A stretch of 32,752 bases of DNA from Rhodospirillales bacterium (GCA_020356105.1 CP070634.1:2791816-2824567), one strand, 5' to 3'; counted from the first letter of the stretch, positions 23,558 through 32,752 are shown. Program-made: numbers and translations. The notes: generated by a model from the letters alone, not told the origin.

Positions 23558-23586
23558 GCTCTAGTTGCATAGGCAACCTCTGTCAA
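23558..23586 (-). promoter_or_regulatory. Predicted MBL-gene promoter with MarR operator site 2
   Basis: On the - strand a perfect TTGACA (23581-23586) is followed after 17 bp by TAGAGC (23558-23563, three of six). The operator GTTGCCTATGCAAC (23564-23577) lies inside the spacer, 3 bp after the -35 box, the same geometry as at the dioxygenase promoter. The leader to the ATG at 23347 would be about 200 nt. Confidence 0.55.
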
Positions 23587-23604
23587 GGAACCCCCGGGTC
23601 GCGG

Positions 23605-24525
23605 TCACTTGGCCCTCGAGAGCGCCAGGGCGGCATAGCTGAAGATCAGCGCCCGCCGCTGATAGGTCAGCGACGCGAGCTCTAACTGGACGATCTGCTT
23701 GATCACGCCCCTGGCACCCTCTGCATCGCCCGCCTCGGCGAGGGCCCAGGCGAGATGCGAGGCGAGGACGCCGATATCGGTCTCATCCTCGATCTCGCCC
23801 AGGCGCGCCTCCGCCTCGGACAGCATCGTATCCGAATCCGCAACGTGGCCGATCATCGCCTCGGCGACGGCGCCGGCCGCCGCGGCCAGGGCACGCTCAT
23901 AGGCGCTTCCGCTTGAACTCGCCTCGTTTCGCGCCTCTGCGATCAGCCGGTGCACGCCCTCGGCGTTGCCCACATAGCCATGGGAGATGGCGAGGTACGG
24001 CAGTAGCAGGCCGCGATCGCTCTTGACGTTCGCCGCCTCCTCCATGGCCCAGCGCAGCGACCGTTCGGCGTATTCCGGATAGCCGTGATGGGCCTGCGCC
24101 TCGGCGAGGGCGGCGTACCCCAGCGCCAGCGCGTAAGGATCGGAGGTCCAGCCCAGCATGTCGCCGGCCATGTCGAGATCGCCGGCCCAGGCGCGCGCCC
24201 AGGTCAGCTGGGACACCAGAAAGCCGTAATCCGCCGGATCCGAGATGATGCTGCCGAGCAGGATCGCATCCTCTGCGCTGCCGCGGGCCTCCTCTGCGCG
24301 CCCGCCAACCGCCTGCGCCCCGGCGACGAGGGCCACGGCGTAGGCTCGGGCGGCCCGGCCCGGAACCTGACCCGCCTCCGCCGCCGCGTGTTCGACCAGG
24401 CATTGATAGGTCGGCGCAACGAGGCAGTCGGTCCAATGCGATGCCGCCGAGGCCGGACCCGAAATCAGGCAGAGCAGTGCGGACCCGACCGCACACCAAA
24501 GCCCCGACACGCCGTTTCCCTTCAT
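23605..24525 (-). CDS. Exported alpha-helical repeat (TPR-like) protein, function unknown
   Basis: This 306-residue protein starts at the ATG at 24525 after GGAGGCGG. A Sec signal peptide is clear: a short basic start, a hydrophobic run around 8-22 and a likely cleavage after ASA near residue 27. The mature part is almost entirely amphipathic helices rich in Ala, Glu and Leu, with repeated pairs such as ALGYAALAEAQAHHG, YAERSLRWAMEEA and LASHLAWALAEAGDAEGA, as in TPR or Sel1-like repeats. Two Cys (CLVAPTYQC) lie just after the signal and could form a disulfide. It should be periplasmic and bind a protein partner. It is the last gene of a five-gene operon after two aldo/keto reductases. I do not recognise a named family. 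Confidence 0.78.
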   Translation of the reverse strand: MKGNGVSGLWCAVGSALLCLISGPASAASHWTDCLVAPTYQCLVEHAAAEAGQVPGRAARAYAVALVAGAQAVGGRAEEARGSAEDAILLGSIISDPADYGFLVSQLTWARAWAGDLDMAGDMLGWTSDPYALALGYAALAEAQAHHGYPEYAERSLRWAMEEAANVKSDRGLLLPYLAISHGYVGNAEGVHRLIAEARNEASSSGSAYERALAAAAGAVAEAMIGHVADSDTMLSEAEARLGEIEDETDIGVLASHLAWALAEAGDAEGARGVIKQIVQLELASLTYQRRALIFSYAALALSRAK

Positions 24526-24565
24526 CCGCCTCCGTCGCGCCGCCACGGCGCCGGCACCGATCGGG

Positions 24566-25549
24566 TCAGAGCCCGACGTTCGTCATCTGACGCTCGGGGT
24601 AACGGGTCCCCGCCGTGACGCCCGGCTGAAAAACGCTTTCCAGCTTGGCGATGTCGGCATCGTCGAGCGATATGTTCAGGGCCGCCATGTTCTCATCGTA
24701 GCGCGCGATGCTCTTGGTCCCCGGTATCGGCACGATGTCCTCGCCCTTGGACAGGACCCAGGCCAGCGCCGCCTGCGCCATGGTGCAGCCGCGCGCCGCC
24801 GCGACCTCCTCCAGCACCGGCAGCAGGTGGAGATTGCGCGCCATGTTCTCGGGAAAGAAGCGCGGGTGGTCGTGCCGGCGGTCCTTGTCGATGAGGTCCG
24901 TGGGCTTGCGGATGGTGCCCGACAGGAAGCCCCGGCCGAGCGGCGAATAAGCCGCAAGGCCGATGCCGAGCTCGCGGATCACCGGCAGAACATCGTCCTC
25001 GATATGCCGCGACCACAGCGAGTATTCCGACTGCAGCGCTGCGATCGGATGCGTTGCGTGGGCCCTGCGGATCGTCTCCGGCCCGGCCTCGGAGAGACCG
25101 AGATAACGGACCTTGCCCACCTCGACCAGCCGGGCCATGGCGCCGACGGTCTCCTCGATCGGCGTGTCGGGGTCGACCCGGTGCTGGTAATAGAGATCGA
25201 TATGGTCGACGCCGAGGCGCTTGAGGCTCTTGTCGCAGGCCTCGGCCACATATTCCGGGGTACCGACGATCCTGCGGCCGCCGTCGGGAAGTCGGATGTT
25301 GCCGAATTTGGTGCACAAGATGACCTTATCGCGGCGACCGGCAATGGCCTTGCCGACCAGTTCCTCGTTGACGCCGTTGGCATAGGCGTCCGAGGTATCC
25401 AGCAGCCCCGCCCCGATGTCGATAGCATGCTGGATCGTTGCCGTGGAGCTCGCATCGTCGCGCTCGCCATAGGACGTCGACATGCCCATGCAGCCGAGGC
25501 CGATCGCCGGGGCGACGAGGCCGCTCTTGCCGAATTCACGGGTCTGCAT
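24566..25549 (-). CDS. Aldo/keto reductase (downstream copy of a tandem pair)
   Basis: This is a 327-residue NADPH-dependent reductase. The family tetrad is complete: D51 and Y56 (LLDTSDAY), K81 (CTKFG) and H123 (YYQHRVD). The C-terminal cofactor segment reads IVPIPGTKS (about 275-283). The layout fits the YakC/AKR13-like group, which reduces aldehydes and methylglyoxal-type carbonyls. It begins 9 bp after the stop of a 327-residue paralogue that is aligned without large gaps and shares the tetrad at the same positions, so the pair arose by tandem duplication. The N-terminus, the LPDGG loop and the region around residues 25-60 differ most, so substrate ranges may differ. Its physiological substrate is unknown. 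Confidence 0.94.
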   Translation of the reverse strand: MQTREFGKSGLVAPAIGLGCMGMSTSYGERDDASSTATIQHAIDIGAGLLDTSDAYANGVNEELVGKAIAGRRDKVILCTKFGNIRLPDGGRRIVGTPEYVAEACDKSLKRLGVDHIDLYYQHRVDPDTPIEETVGAMARLVEVGKVRYLGLSEAGPETIRRAHATHPIAALQSEYSLWSRHIEDDVLPVIRELGIGLAAYSPLGRGFLSGTIRKPTDLIDKDRRHDHPRFFPENMARNLHLLPVLEEVAAARGCTMAQAALAWVLSKGEDIVPIPGTKSIARYDENMAALNISLDDADIAKLESVFQPGVTAGTRYPERQMTNVGL

Positions 25550-25558
25550 GGCCCGCCC

Positions 25559-26542
<984 letters not shown>

Positions 26543-26556
26543 GTCTTCTCCTCCCT

Positions 26557-27051
26557 TTATTCGGGAACCAATTCCCAGTCAGCCTCGATATCGACATCCG
26601 CCTCGCGGAACAGATTCATCACCGGGCAACGGTACTCGACGTTTCCCTTCAGCCGCGCCAGCCGCTCGGGTGTCTCGTGACTGTGAAGCCGGATCTTCAG
26701 CTTAACCCAGTTGAAATAGGGGCGCACCCCTCGAACGCCGCGTGAGCCGCGCCCATCGACCTCGCCGTCGGCCTCGATCTCAACGGCGCTGTATTTGAAC
26801 CGCATCGCCCGCGCGCAGCGATTGATGATGACACCCTTGCAGCCGGCGAGGCCGGCCAGCGTCGTCTCCAGCGGGGTCGGTCCGGTATTGCCGTCAAGAG
26901 GCTCGTCGGTGACAAGCCGATGGTCGCGCACCGTCACGACAGTACGGGTGCCAGCCTCGTTGCGGGCGCTCACCTTGCGGATGCCGATCTTCAGCGTGTT
27001 CGGATCGACATCCGGCGGTAGCAAGTCGGGGGCGTTGTCGTCTCGCTTCAT
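26557..27051 (-). CDS. OsmC-family thiol peroxidase-like protein
   Basis: This 164-residue protein is slightly longer than the 140-residue OsmC norm, with an N-terminal extension of about 20 residues. Two conserved cysteines are visible: C71 in LAGLAGCKGVIINR, the peroxidatic position on the long central helix, and C142 in EYRCPVMNLF, the resolving position. The TGPTPLETTLAG segment (56-67) is the family's dimer-interface region. OsmC and Ohr proteins reduce organic hydroperoxides with thiols. The YhfA-like branch has a similar CPV motif. It starts at 27051 after GAGGAAGAG and lies between a P1 peptidase gene and two aldo/keto reductase genes in the same operon, consistent with detoxification. 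Confidence 0.91.
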   Translation of the reverse strand: MKRDDNAPDLLPPDVDPNTLKIGIRKVSARNEAGTRTVVTVRDHRLVTDEPLDGNTGPTPLETTLAGLAGCKGVIINRCARAMRFKYSAVEIEADGEVDGRGSRGVRGVRPYFNWVKLKIRLHSHETPERLARLKGNVEYRCPVMNLFREADVDIEADWELVPE

Positions 27052-27081
27052 CTCTTCCTCCCGCGTATTCTCCGTTCTTGT

Positions 27082-28170
27082 CTATTGGCGCAGGCGCCCG
27101 TGCCGGCGCATGATCGCGCACAGCGCGTCATGGTCGATCGCCCGGCAGGTCAGGCCCGGCGGGCGATGGGTGGTCATGCTCTCGGCTGCGATCATGGCGT
27201 TCACCACCGCCTCCTCGACCGCTTCGACCGCCGCCAGGTAACAGGGATCAAGCACCTCGTTGCTGATAAACTCGAAGCTTTGCCGCGCCTCGGAGAGCTG
27301 GGCACAGGGCCGCGCATTGGCAGTGCTAAAGGCGAGAAAGATGTCGCCGGAACTGTTGCCGCTAGGCGTGCCGTGGCGGCCGATGCCGATCGCGGCGCGC
27401 CGGGCAAGATGGTTGAGGCTGAGCGGCGAGAGCGGCGCATCGGTACCGAGGACGACGATGATCGAGCCGCTCTCGCGGGACTTCAGCAGATCGTCGCGCA
27501 GCTCGCGGCCGACCGGCACGCCAAGGATCGTCAGCCAGTCGCGGATGCCGTGATTGGCCTGCACCAGCACGCCGACGGTAAAGGAATCTCCGCCGAGCGC
27601 CACGCGCCGCGACGCCGTGCCGGTGCCGCCCTTGAACTCGTAGCAGACCATACCGGTGCCGCCACCCACATTGCCCTCCGCGAGCGGGCCGGCCACAGCA
27701 CCTTCGATCGCCGCGAGGGCATGCGCGGCAGTGACGTGCTGGCCGTTGATGTCGTTGAGTACGCCGTCATACGTCTCCGCCACCACCGGCAGCGCCCAGG
27801 CATAGTCGTCGCCGAAGGCGTCGGCGTAGGTGTCGATGATCCAGCGGGTCGCCGCATGGTGGACGATGCCGACGGAATGGGTGTTGGTGATGCAGACCGG
27901 GCCGAGGAAGTATCCGGCATCCTGGATCCAGTGCGTGCCGGTCATCTCGCCATTGCCGTTGAGGCTGAACTGGCCGGCCCAGACTGGCCGCGGCACCGGA
28001 TCGTGGCCGAAGGGCAGGATCGCGGTCACGCCGGTACGCACCGGCCCGGCCGCCTCGTCGATCAGCGTCGCATAGCCGACCCGCACGCCAGGCAGGTCGG
28101 TCAGCGCGTTGTACGGCCCGGGCGTGCCCGGAAAATCGAGGCCGAGATCGCGGGCGCGCGGCCTAGCCAT
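27082..28170 (-). CDS. P1 family peptidase (DmpA-like, S58), self-processing aminopeptidase
   Basis: This 362-residue protein has the length and sequence pattern of DmpA (D-aminopeptidase, 375 residues) and beta-peptidyl aminopeptidases. The Ntn-hydrolase self-cleavage site is visible as G235-S236 in SRESGSIIVVLGTDAPL, which would give an alpha chain of about 235 and a beta chain of about 127 residues with S236 as nucleophile. Other family segments are NAITDVPGV-like NALTDLPGVRVGY (21-33), ITNTHSVG (94-101), and NVGGGTGMVCYEFKGGTGT (167-185). The N-terminus has no signal peptide, so it is probably cytoplasmic. The enzyme removes N-terminal D- or beta-amino acids or hydrolyses amino-amides. 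It heads the five-gene - strand operon and is divergent from the MFS transporter. Confidence 0.93.
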   Translation of the reverse strand: MARPRARDLGLDFPGTPGPYNALTDLPGVRVGYATLIDEAAGPVRTGVTAILPFGHDPVPRPVWAGQFSLNGNGEMTGTHWIQDAGYFLGPVCITNTHSVGIVHHAATRWIIDTYADAFGDDYAWALPVVAETYDGVLNDINGQHVTAAHALAAIEGAVAGPLAEGNVGGGTGMVCYEFKGGTGTASRRVALGGDSFTVGVLVQANHGIRDWLTILGVPVGRELRDDLLKSRESGSIIVVLGTDAPLSPLSLNHLARRAAIGIGRHGTPSGNSSGDIFLAFSTANARPCAQLSEARQSFEFISNEVLDPCYLAAVEAVEEAVVNAMIAAESMTTHRPPGLTCRAIDHDALCAIMRRHGRLRQ

Positions 28171-28264
28171 GGCGCCCTACCCTGCCGGTGGCAGCGAGCG
28201 ATTGTCGCGCGGGCGGCCGAGCAGTAGGATGGCACCGCAAGACAGCCAGCGGGACGGACAGGCT

Positions 28265-29482
28265 ATGGCGGAACTTTCGGCACGCGGCCGCTACGCGGCG
28301 GTGATGGGGTTGATTGGCTCCGGTCACGCGCTGAGCCATTTCTATGTGCTGGCACTGCCGCCGCTGTTTCCGTTGCTGAAGGACGAGTTCGGCGTCTCCT
28401 ACGCGGCACTCGGACTGCTGGTCTCGTTGTTCAATATCGTGACCGGCGCATTTCAGGTGCCGGCCGGCATGCTGGTCGACCGGGTCGGTGCCCGGCCACT
28501 TCTTGGCAGCGGCCTGCTGCTCCTCGGGCTTTGTTTTGCCGGCATCTCGATGGCCGAGGCGTATTGGGTCGTCATCGTATTGATCTCGATCGCCGGAATT
28601 GGCGGCAGCGTCTTTCATCCCGCCGATTACGCGATCATCACGGGGTCGGTCGAGGAAAACCGGCTGGGCCGGGCCTTCGGCCTCCATACCTTTACAGGCA
28701 GCATCGGAATCACCGCCGCGCCGGCGACGATGATCGCGCTCACGGCGCTGGTCGGTTGGCGCGAAGCATTGTTCGCGGTGGCCCTGCTGTCCTTCGTTGT
28801 GCTTGCCCTTCTGTTCGTCTTCGGCCGCCTGCTGCAGGACGAACGAGGGGCCGCCGCAGGTCGAGGCGCGACGGCGGGGTCGCCGCAGAGCAGTGTACAC
28901 GTCCTCCTGTCGCCGCCGATTCTGGTGATGTTCGCCTTCTATATCTTCGTCGCCATGGTGGGCGGCGGCATGCAGACATTTTCGGTCACGGTTCTGGCGA
29001 CGGTCCAGGGCATGAGCCTCGGTGTCGCCAATACGCTGCTGACCGTGTTCATGGCAGCAAGCGCTGCCGGGATCCTGCTGGGAGGACCGCTCGCGGACCG
29101 CACACGGCGACACGGCCTGGTCGCCACCCTGGCGATGATCGCCTCCGCGCTGCTGATCGTCATCGTCGGCGGATTCGAGCTGCCGGCGATCGCCATCGGC
29201 CTGATGTTCGGCGTCATGGGGGTGCTGCAGGGCTGCATCCGGCCGGCGCGCGACATGATGGTCCGCGCGGTCACCCCGCACGGCGCCGCCGGCCGCGTCT
29301 ACGGCTTCGTGTCGACCGGCTACAACATCGGCAACGCCGTGATACCGGTGTTGCTCGGCTGGCTGGTCGATATCGGCTATGCCCATGCGGTGTTCTTCGC
29401 GCTGGCCGCGATCATGATCGTCGCGATCGGAACGGTGGGCGCGGTCCGCCGACCCACGGCCCGCGCTGTCGCCGCCGAATAA
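28265..29482 (+). CDS. MFS transporter
   Basis: This 405-residue protein with about 12 hydrophobic segments has the typical major facilitator length. The first helix begins GYAAVMGLIGSGHALSHFYV-like and the loop between helices 2 and 3 carries GMLVDRVGARPLL, the family motif A (GxLaDrxGrkxxl); its repeat in the second half reads GGPLADRTRRHGLVATL. The start at 28265 is chosen for GGACAGG upstream; ATG 28229 is an in-frame alternative adding 12 residues without a usable ribosome-binding site. Such proteins import or export small organic molecules by proton coupling. It is divergent from the P1 peptidase gene with 94 bp between starts and converges on the LVIVD gene, so it may serve the peptidase operon. 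The substrate is unknown. Confidence 0.93.
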   Translation: MAELSARGRYAAVMGLIGSGHALSHFYVLALPPLFPLLKDEFGVSYAALGLLVSLFNIVTGAFQVPAGMLVDRVGARPLLGSGLLLLGLCFAGISMAEAYWVVIVLISIAGIGGSVFHPADYAIITGSVEENRLGRAFGLHTFTGSIGITAAPATMIALTALVGWREALFAVALLSFVVLALLFVFGRLLQDERGAAAGRGATAGSPQSSVHVLLSPPILVMFAFYIFVAMVGGGMQTFSVTVLATVQGMSLGVANTLLTVFMAASAAGILLGGPLADRTRRHGLVATLAMIASALLIVIVGGFELPAIAIGLMFGVMGVLQGCIRPARDMMVRAVTPHGAAGRVYGFVSTGYNIGNAVIPVLLGWLVDIGYAHAVFFALAAIMIVAIGTVGAVRRPTARAVAAE

Positions 29483-29506
29483 GGGACGCCGAGTCGGCAC
29501 GCGGGC

Positions 29507-30796
29507 TCAGGGCGTGAATTCGAGGATGTCGAACCCGGCGAAGCGGTCCAGCAGGTAGATGAGGCCCTTGTCGTCGACGTCGACATCGTTGCTCTGCGGC
29601 GTGACGTTGCCGTCCACCGGTTCGGGGATGAAGAAGCCAACCTCTTTGGGCTTGGCCGGATTCGCCACGTCAAGGATGCGCAGGCCGCCCGCGAACCAGG
29701 TGACATAGACCAGCGTCGAGTCCAGCTTCTCGCGGTACTGGTGTGCACCGAACCGGCCGCCCGGCACGCGGCTATACGGCGATTCCATCTCGCTGAGGTC
29801 CCAGATCGCCAAGGGCTTGATGTCCTTAAGATCGGTCACGTCGAAGGTCCACAGGAATCCGTGCAACTGGCCCGGCTCCTTGCCGCTGTGCTCCTCGTCC
29901 ACCGCGACGGCGATGCGGCGGCCGTCGATCCGCTGCTCGAGCGGCATGACCGTGTGCGTCGGCTCGGGGATCGGCGGGTGATAGTCGTACTCGCCGATGG
30001 TCTTAAGGTTGGAGATGTCGGAAGCGTCGAGGACGCGCAGCCCCGCGTGCCAGCAGGCCGCCCACAGCTCGTCGCCGACCCGCATGGCATGGTGCAGCCG
30101 GTTGCGATAGCCCTTCCAGGTCGGCGTCTCGCCGCCGGCGAGATGCTGGCCCGGCATCCACCAGCGCGACACCTCCTCCGGATTGGCCGGGTCGCTGTAG
30201 TCATAGACCACCAGGATGTTGCCGATATAGCCCTCCATCTCGGTCGACATATAGGCGTAGTTCTCGTCGACGTCGAAGCGGTGCACGCCGAAGCCATGGG
30301 TCTTTTGGTGGCACAGGCGCTTCGGGTTGGCCCGGTCGGAGACATCGTAGATGCAGAACCCGCCATCGTGGTAGCCGCGCTCGCGGGCTTCATCGAGCAC
30401 GGCGATGTCGGATCCCTTCACGCCGCCGATTTCGGCCGCCAGCTCATCGTCGTTCGGCGCGCGGCCGAGGCTGGCCTCGAGGCGCTTGCGCGCCTCGGGC
30501 AGGGCATTGCCCTTGTGCAGGAAATGCCGGTTGAACTGTTCGTAGTTGGTGAACATGAGATCGCCGACGACCCGCACCTTGTGGGTGTGGGAGTAGCCGT
30601 CCGGCAACTCGATCTGCGATACGATCTTGGGGTCCTTGGGGTTCGATATGTCGAGGATCGTGGTGCCGTGCGGCGGCTCCATATGTCCGACATAGGCATA
30701 GTCGCCCTGAACGACCACCTGGCCGCCGCCGGGAATCGTGATGTGTCCGATGCGTTTGATGTTCTTCGCGAGTTTCGACGGGTCGATCCTTGACAT
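29507..30796 (-). CDS. LVIVD-repeat beta-propeller-like protein
   Basis: This 429-residue protein is built of repeated strands of the LVIVD type: each repeat has a hydrophobic readout (YAYVGHMEP, YAYMSTEMEGY, LVYVTWFAGGLRILD) followed by D-x-S/A-N-P-x-x-P, seen as DISNPKDPKIV, DVSDRANPKRL, DYSDPANPEEV and DVANPAKPKEV. This suggests a beta-propeller of about seven blades. Conserved His, Trp, Asp and Glu at GVHRFDVDE, CWHAGLRVLD and GAHQYRE could line a metal or ligand site. Many homologues are secreted, but this start, preceded by AAGGA at a good distance, shows no signal peptide, so the product may be cytoplasmic. It is divergent from the ModA-like gene by 92 bp. No enzyme activity is known to me for the family. 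Confidence 0.88.
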   Translation of the reverse strand: MSRIDPSKLAKNIKRIGHITIPGGGQVVVQGDYAYVGHMEPPHGTTILDISNPKDPKIVSQIELPDGYSHTHKVRVVGDLMFTNYEQFNRHFLHKGNALPEARKRLEASLGRAPNDDELAAEIGGVKGSDIAVLDEARERGYHDGGFCIYDVSDRANPKRLCHQKTHGFGVHRFDVDENYAYMSTEMEGYIGNILVVYDYSDPANPEEVSRWWMPGQHLAGGETPTWKGYRNRLHHAMRVGDELWAACWHAGLRVLDASDISNLKTIGEYDYHPPIPEPTHTVMPLEQRIDGRRIAVAVDEEHSGKEPGQLHGFLWTFDVTDLKDIKPLAIWDLSEMESPYSRVPGGRFGAHQYREKLDSTLVYVTWFAGGLRILDVANPAKPKEVGFFIPEPVDGNVTPQSNDVDVDDKGLIYLLDRFAGFDILEFTP

Positions 30797-30888
30797 CTGC
30801 TTATCCTTCTTCAGAGTTCGCGTGTGTGCGCCGCCGCCATCAGTCCCGCGGCCGGAACACGGGATGGCCGACAACGGAGGGTCCGAGC

Positions 30889-31596
30889 ATGGCGGATAAA
30901 ACTGCAACTATCCGGGTTTTGAGCGCCGGCGCGCCCAAGGGTGGCGTTTCCGCCTGCGCCGAGGCTTTCACCCGCAAAACCGGGCACAAGGTGGATATCG
31001 TGTTCGCGACGGCGCCGGTGCTGCGCGGACGCGTCGAAGGGGGCGAGACGGGCGCCGATATCGTCATCGCCCCGCCGGCCGCGATGGACGCGTTCGCGAC
31101 GGCCGGGCTGATCGCTGCGGCGCCGCGCGTCCCCGTCGGTGCGGTCAGGGCGGGCGTTGCGATCCGCAGAGGCGCCACCCGGCCGGATCTGTCGTCCGTC
31201 GAGGGCTTCAAGAAATCGCTGCTCGCGGCGGAATCCTTGGTCCACAATGAGGCGTCCAGCGGGCAGTACATCGCCCTGTTGATCGAGCGGCTCGGCCTGT
31301 CGGAGGCACTGGCGGAGAAGACCGTCGTGGTGCCCAACGGCGCGGCGGTGATCGCGCATCTTCAGAAGAGCACCCGTGCCTACGAGATCGGGTTCAGCCA
31401 GGTCCCTGAGATCAGCCGCTTCGAGGACGAGGGTATCGAACTGGCCGGGCCCCTGCCCGAGGAGATCGGCAAGACCACGCGCTACGAGGCCGGGCTGCTG
31501 GCCGATGCGGCTGCGCCGGAGGCGGCGCGCGCGCTGCTCCAATTCATGGCCTCGCCTGAAGCGGCGCAACTGCGTGCCGAGGCCGGACTCGAATAG
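30889..31596 (+). CDS. ModA-like type 2 solute-binding protein without signal peptide
   Basis: This 235-residue protein starts at the ATG at 30889 after GGAGGG. It has the two-lobe periplasmic-binding fold pattern of molybdate-binding ModA proteins: an N-terminal IRVLSAGAPKGGVSACAEAF, then DIVIAPPAAMDAF, and a central VHNEASSGQYIALLIERLGL. The ModA residues that contact the oxyanion are partly replaced. The first residues MADKTATIRVL lead directly into strand 1, so no signal peptide is present and the frame upstream (to 30790) does not supply one. It may therefore be a cytoplasmic ligand-binding protein or one whose signal was lost. No permease or ATPase gene for it is in the window. The ligand is unknown. 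Confidence 0.86.
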   Translation: MADKTATIRVLSAGAPKGGVSACAEAFTRKTGHKVDIVFATAPVLRGRVEGGETGADIVIAPPAAMDAFATAGLIAAAPRVPVGAVRAGVAIRRGATRPDLSSVEGFKKSLLAAESLVHNEASSGQYIALLIERLGLSEALAEKTVVVPNGAAVIAHLQKSTRAYEIGFSQVPEISRFEDEGIELAGPLPEEIGKTTRYEAGLLADAAAPEAARALLQFMASPEAAQLRAEAGLE

Positions 31597-31609
31597 GGGT
31601 CCGTTGGCG

Positions 31610-32752
31610 CTATCCATCGCCCGCCTTCGCCGGTTTCTTGCGCTTCTCCATGTAAAGAGAGATGCCGACCGACAGGACGAGGCCGACCCACAGCACGTTG
31701 CCGAGATTCGACGAGAACAGCACCATGACGTCGCCCTGCGACATTTTCAGGGCCCGGATGAAATAGGTCTCCAGCATCGGACCGAGAATCACCCCGATCA
31801 GGATAGCGGCGACATGATAGCCTGTCTTGCGGGCCACATATCCGATGATGCCGAAGACCAGCGCCAGGTACATGTCGAACATGTAGTCGCGCGACACGAA
31901 GGCGCCGACCAGGGTGAATGAGATGATCACCGGCGCCATGTAGGTCGTCGAGACCACGGTGATCTTCGACATGTAGCGGGCCAGCGGCATGATCGTGAAG
32001 ATCATCAGGAAATAGGTCACCGCCATCGCCGTGAAGGGCGCATAGGCGAGCTGCGGCTTGTCGTTGAACAGGTCCGGACCGACGGTGACATCATGGTACT
32101 GCAGCACGATCAGCATGATCGCCGCGGTGGCGCCACCGGGAATGCCGATCACCAGCAGTGGGATCAGCGTTCCCGAGGTCACCCCGTTGTTCGCCGATTC
32201 CGGTGCCACCAGGCCTTCCACATGGCCGGTCCCGTATTTCTCGGGCGTCTTCGAATAGGTGCGCGACTGCTGGTAGGCGACGAACGAGGCAATCGCTGCG
32301 CCGGCGCCGGGCACGACGCCGATGATCAGGCCGATGATGCTGGTCCAGATGATGTGCCACCATTTCGACAGCGCGATCTTGACCCCCTCCCAGGCCTCGG
32401 CCCAGCCGGCCTGCTCGAAGCGTTCGCGGTCCTAGTCGCGGACGATGGCGCGGCGCTCGATGACGGCAAACGCCTCCGAAATGGCGAACAGCCCGACCAG
32501 CGCCGGGATCAGCGGCACCCGGTCGTACAGTTCGAGGAAGCCGAAGGTGCCACGCGGCGTCGCATAGATGACGTCGGCGCCGATCGATCCCAGCATCAGG
32601 CCGAAGAAGCCGGCGATCAGGCCCTTCAGCGTGTCCCGCGCGGCGATCGAGGCGATCAGCGAGATGCCGAACAGCATGATGACGATCATCTCCACGCTAT
32701 GCAGATAATAGGCAACCTGCGACAGCCAGGGCATGGCGAGCAGGGCCACGAC
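31610..32752 (-). pseudogene. TctA-family (tripartite tricarboxylate transporter) permease with in-frame amber codon, 5' end outside window
   Basis: The sequence encodes a TctA-type large permease. It reads in one frame from 32752 down to 31610, but TAG at 32432-32434 splits it after AIVRD; the same frame continues DRERFEQAGWAEAWEGVKIAL and then the conserved GVVPGAGAAIASFVAYQQS. Both sides carry family-typical segments: LKGLIAGFFGLMLGSIGAD before and NNGVTSGTLIPLLVIGIPGG after, with several membrane helices. The family works with TctB and a TctC binding protein in uptake of citrate-like acids. About the first 130 residues lie outside the window. A single substitution explains the stop; it could be a real nonsense mutation, a sequencing error or readthrough. 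The gene converges with the ModA-like gene 13 bp away. Confidence 0.82.

Noticed and set aside
29488..29498. GCCGA-G-TCGGC between the MFS and LVIVD stops as a terminator
   Set aside because: The loop is a single base and the stem only 5 bp, so it cannot fold as drawn; no T-run.
32315..32434. Reading the two TctA parts as a frameshift
   Set aside because: 31610 and 32432 are in the same frame and translation continues sensibly across the TAG, so it is a nonsense codon and not an indel.

Overview
The window looks like accessory catabolic DNA from a free-living, high-GC alphaproteobacterium (possibly a soil or aquatic Hyphomicrobiales or Rhodospirillales member; the order is a guess). The signs are dense GC-rich genes with clear Shine-Dalgarno sequences, many ATGA start/stop overlaps, and families common in such genomes: enolase-superfamily dehydratases, peptide-type ABC transporters, GMC oxidoreductase, tripartite tricarboxylate transporter, aldo/keto reductases, cyclase and SDR enzymes. 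I saw no tRNA, rRNA, insertion sequence, phage gene or CRISPR array.

Layout. 1-1535 (+): a cyclase-family hydrolase, cut by the window start, and an SDR dehydrogenase. 1619-2452 (-): a SAM methyltransferase. 2577-5705 (+): an ATP-grasp ligase-like protein, a TIM-barrel protein and a HAD-IIB phosphatase, the last two translationally coupled; this group of three has no product I recognise. 5743-7380 (-): a GMC oxidoreductase. 7517-9771 (+): a P-loop protein resembling cyclic 2,3-diphosphoglycerate synthetase, overlapping a carbamate kinase. 9967-17636 (-): two enolase-superfamily enzymes followed by a complete peptide/opine-type ABC importer (Tat-exported binding protein, two permeases, one double-ATPase protein), which reads as an uptake-and-dehydration unit for an acidic substrate.

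17795-23347 is an aromatic ring-cleavage unit: a MarR regulator facing a homogentisate dioxygenase-like enzyme, a fumarylacetoacetase-family hydrolase, an FAD aromatic hydroxylase, a 63-residue DUF2783 protein, and a convergent metallo-beta-lactamase-fold protein lacking several metal ligands. The main discovery is regulatory. The promoter before the dioxygenase and the promoter assigned to the MBL gene, about 5.2 kb apart and pointing at each other, share a 14-bp near-palindrome placed identically inside a 17-bp -35/-10 spacer, so they probably form a small MarR regulon.

23605-28170 (-) is a probable five-gene operon: P1-family peptidase, OsmC-like protein, two tandem aldo/keto reductases and an exported TPR-like protein. 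28265-29482 (+) is an MFS transporter, 29507-30796 (-) an LVIVD-repeat protein, 30889-31596 (+) a ModA-like binding protein without a signal peptide, and 31610-32752 (-) a TctA-family permease broken by one in-frame amber codon.

Two copies of a composite element of about 100 bp, each made of two oppositely oriented palindromic units (BIME-like), lie at 9811-9913 and 23428-23528. All functions are inferred from motifs and context read by eye; no database search was run.
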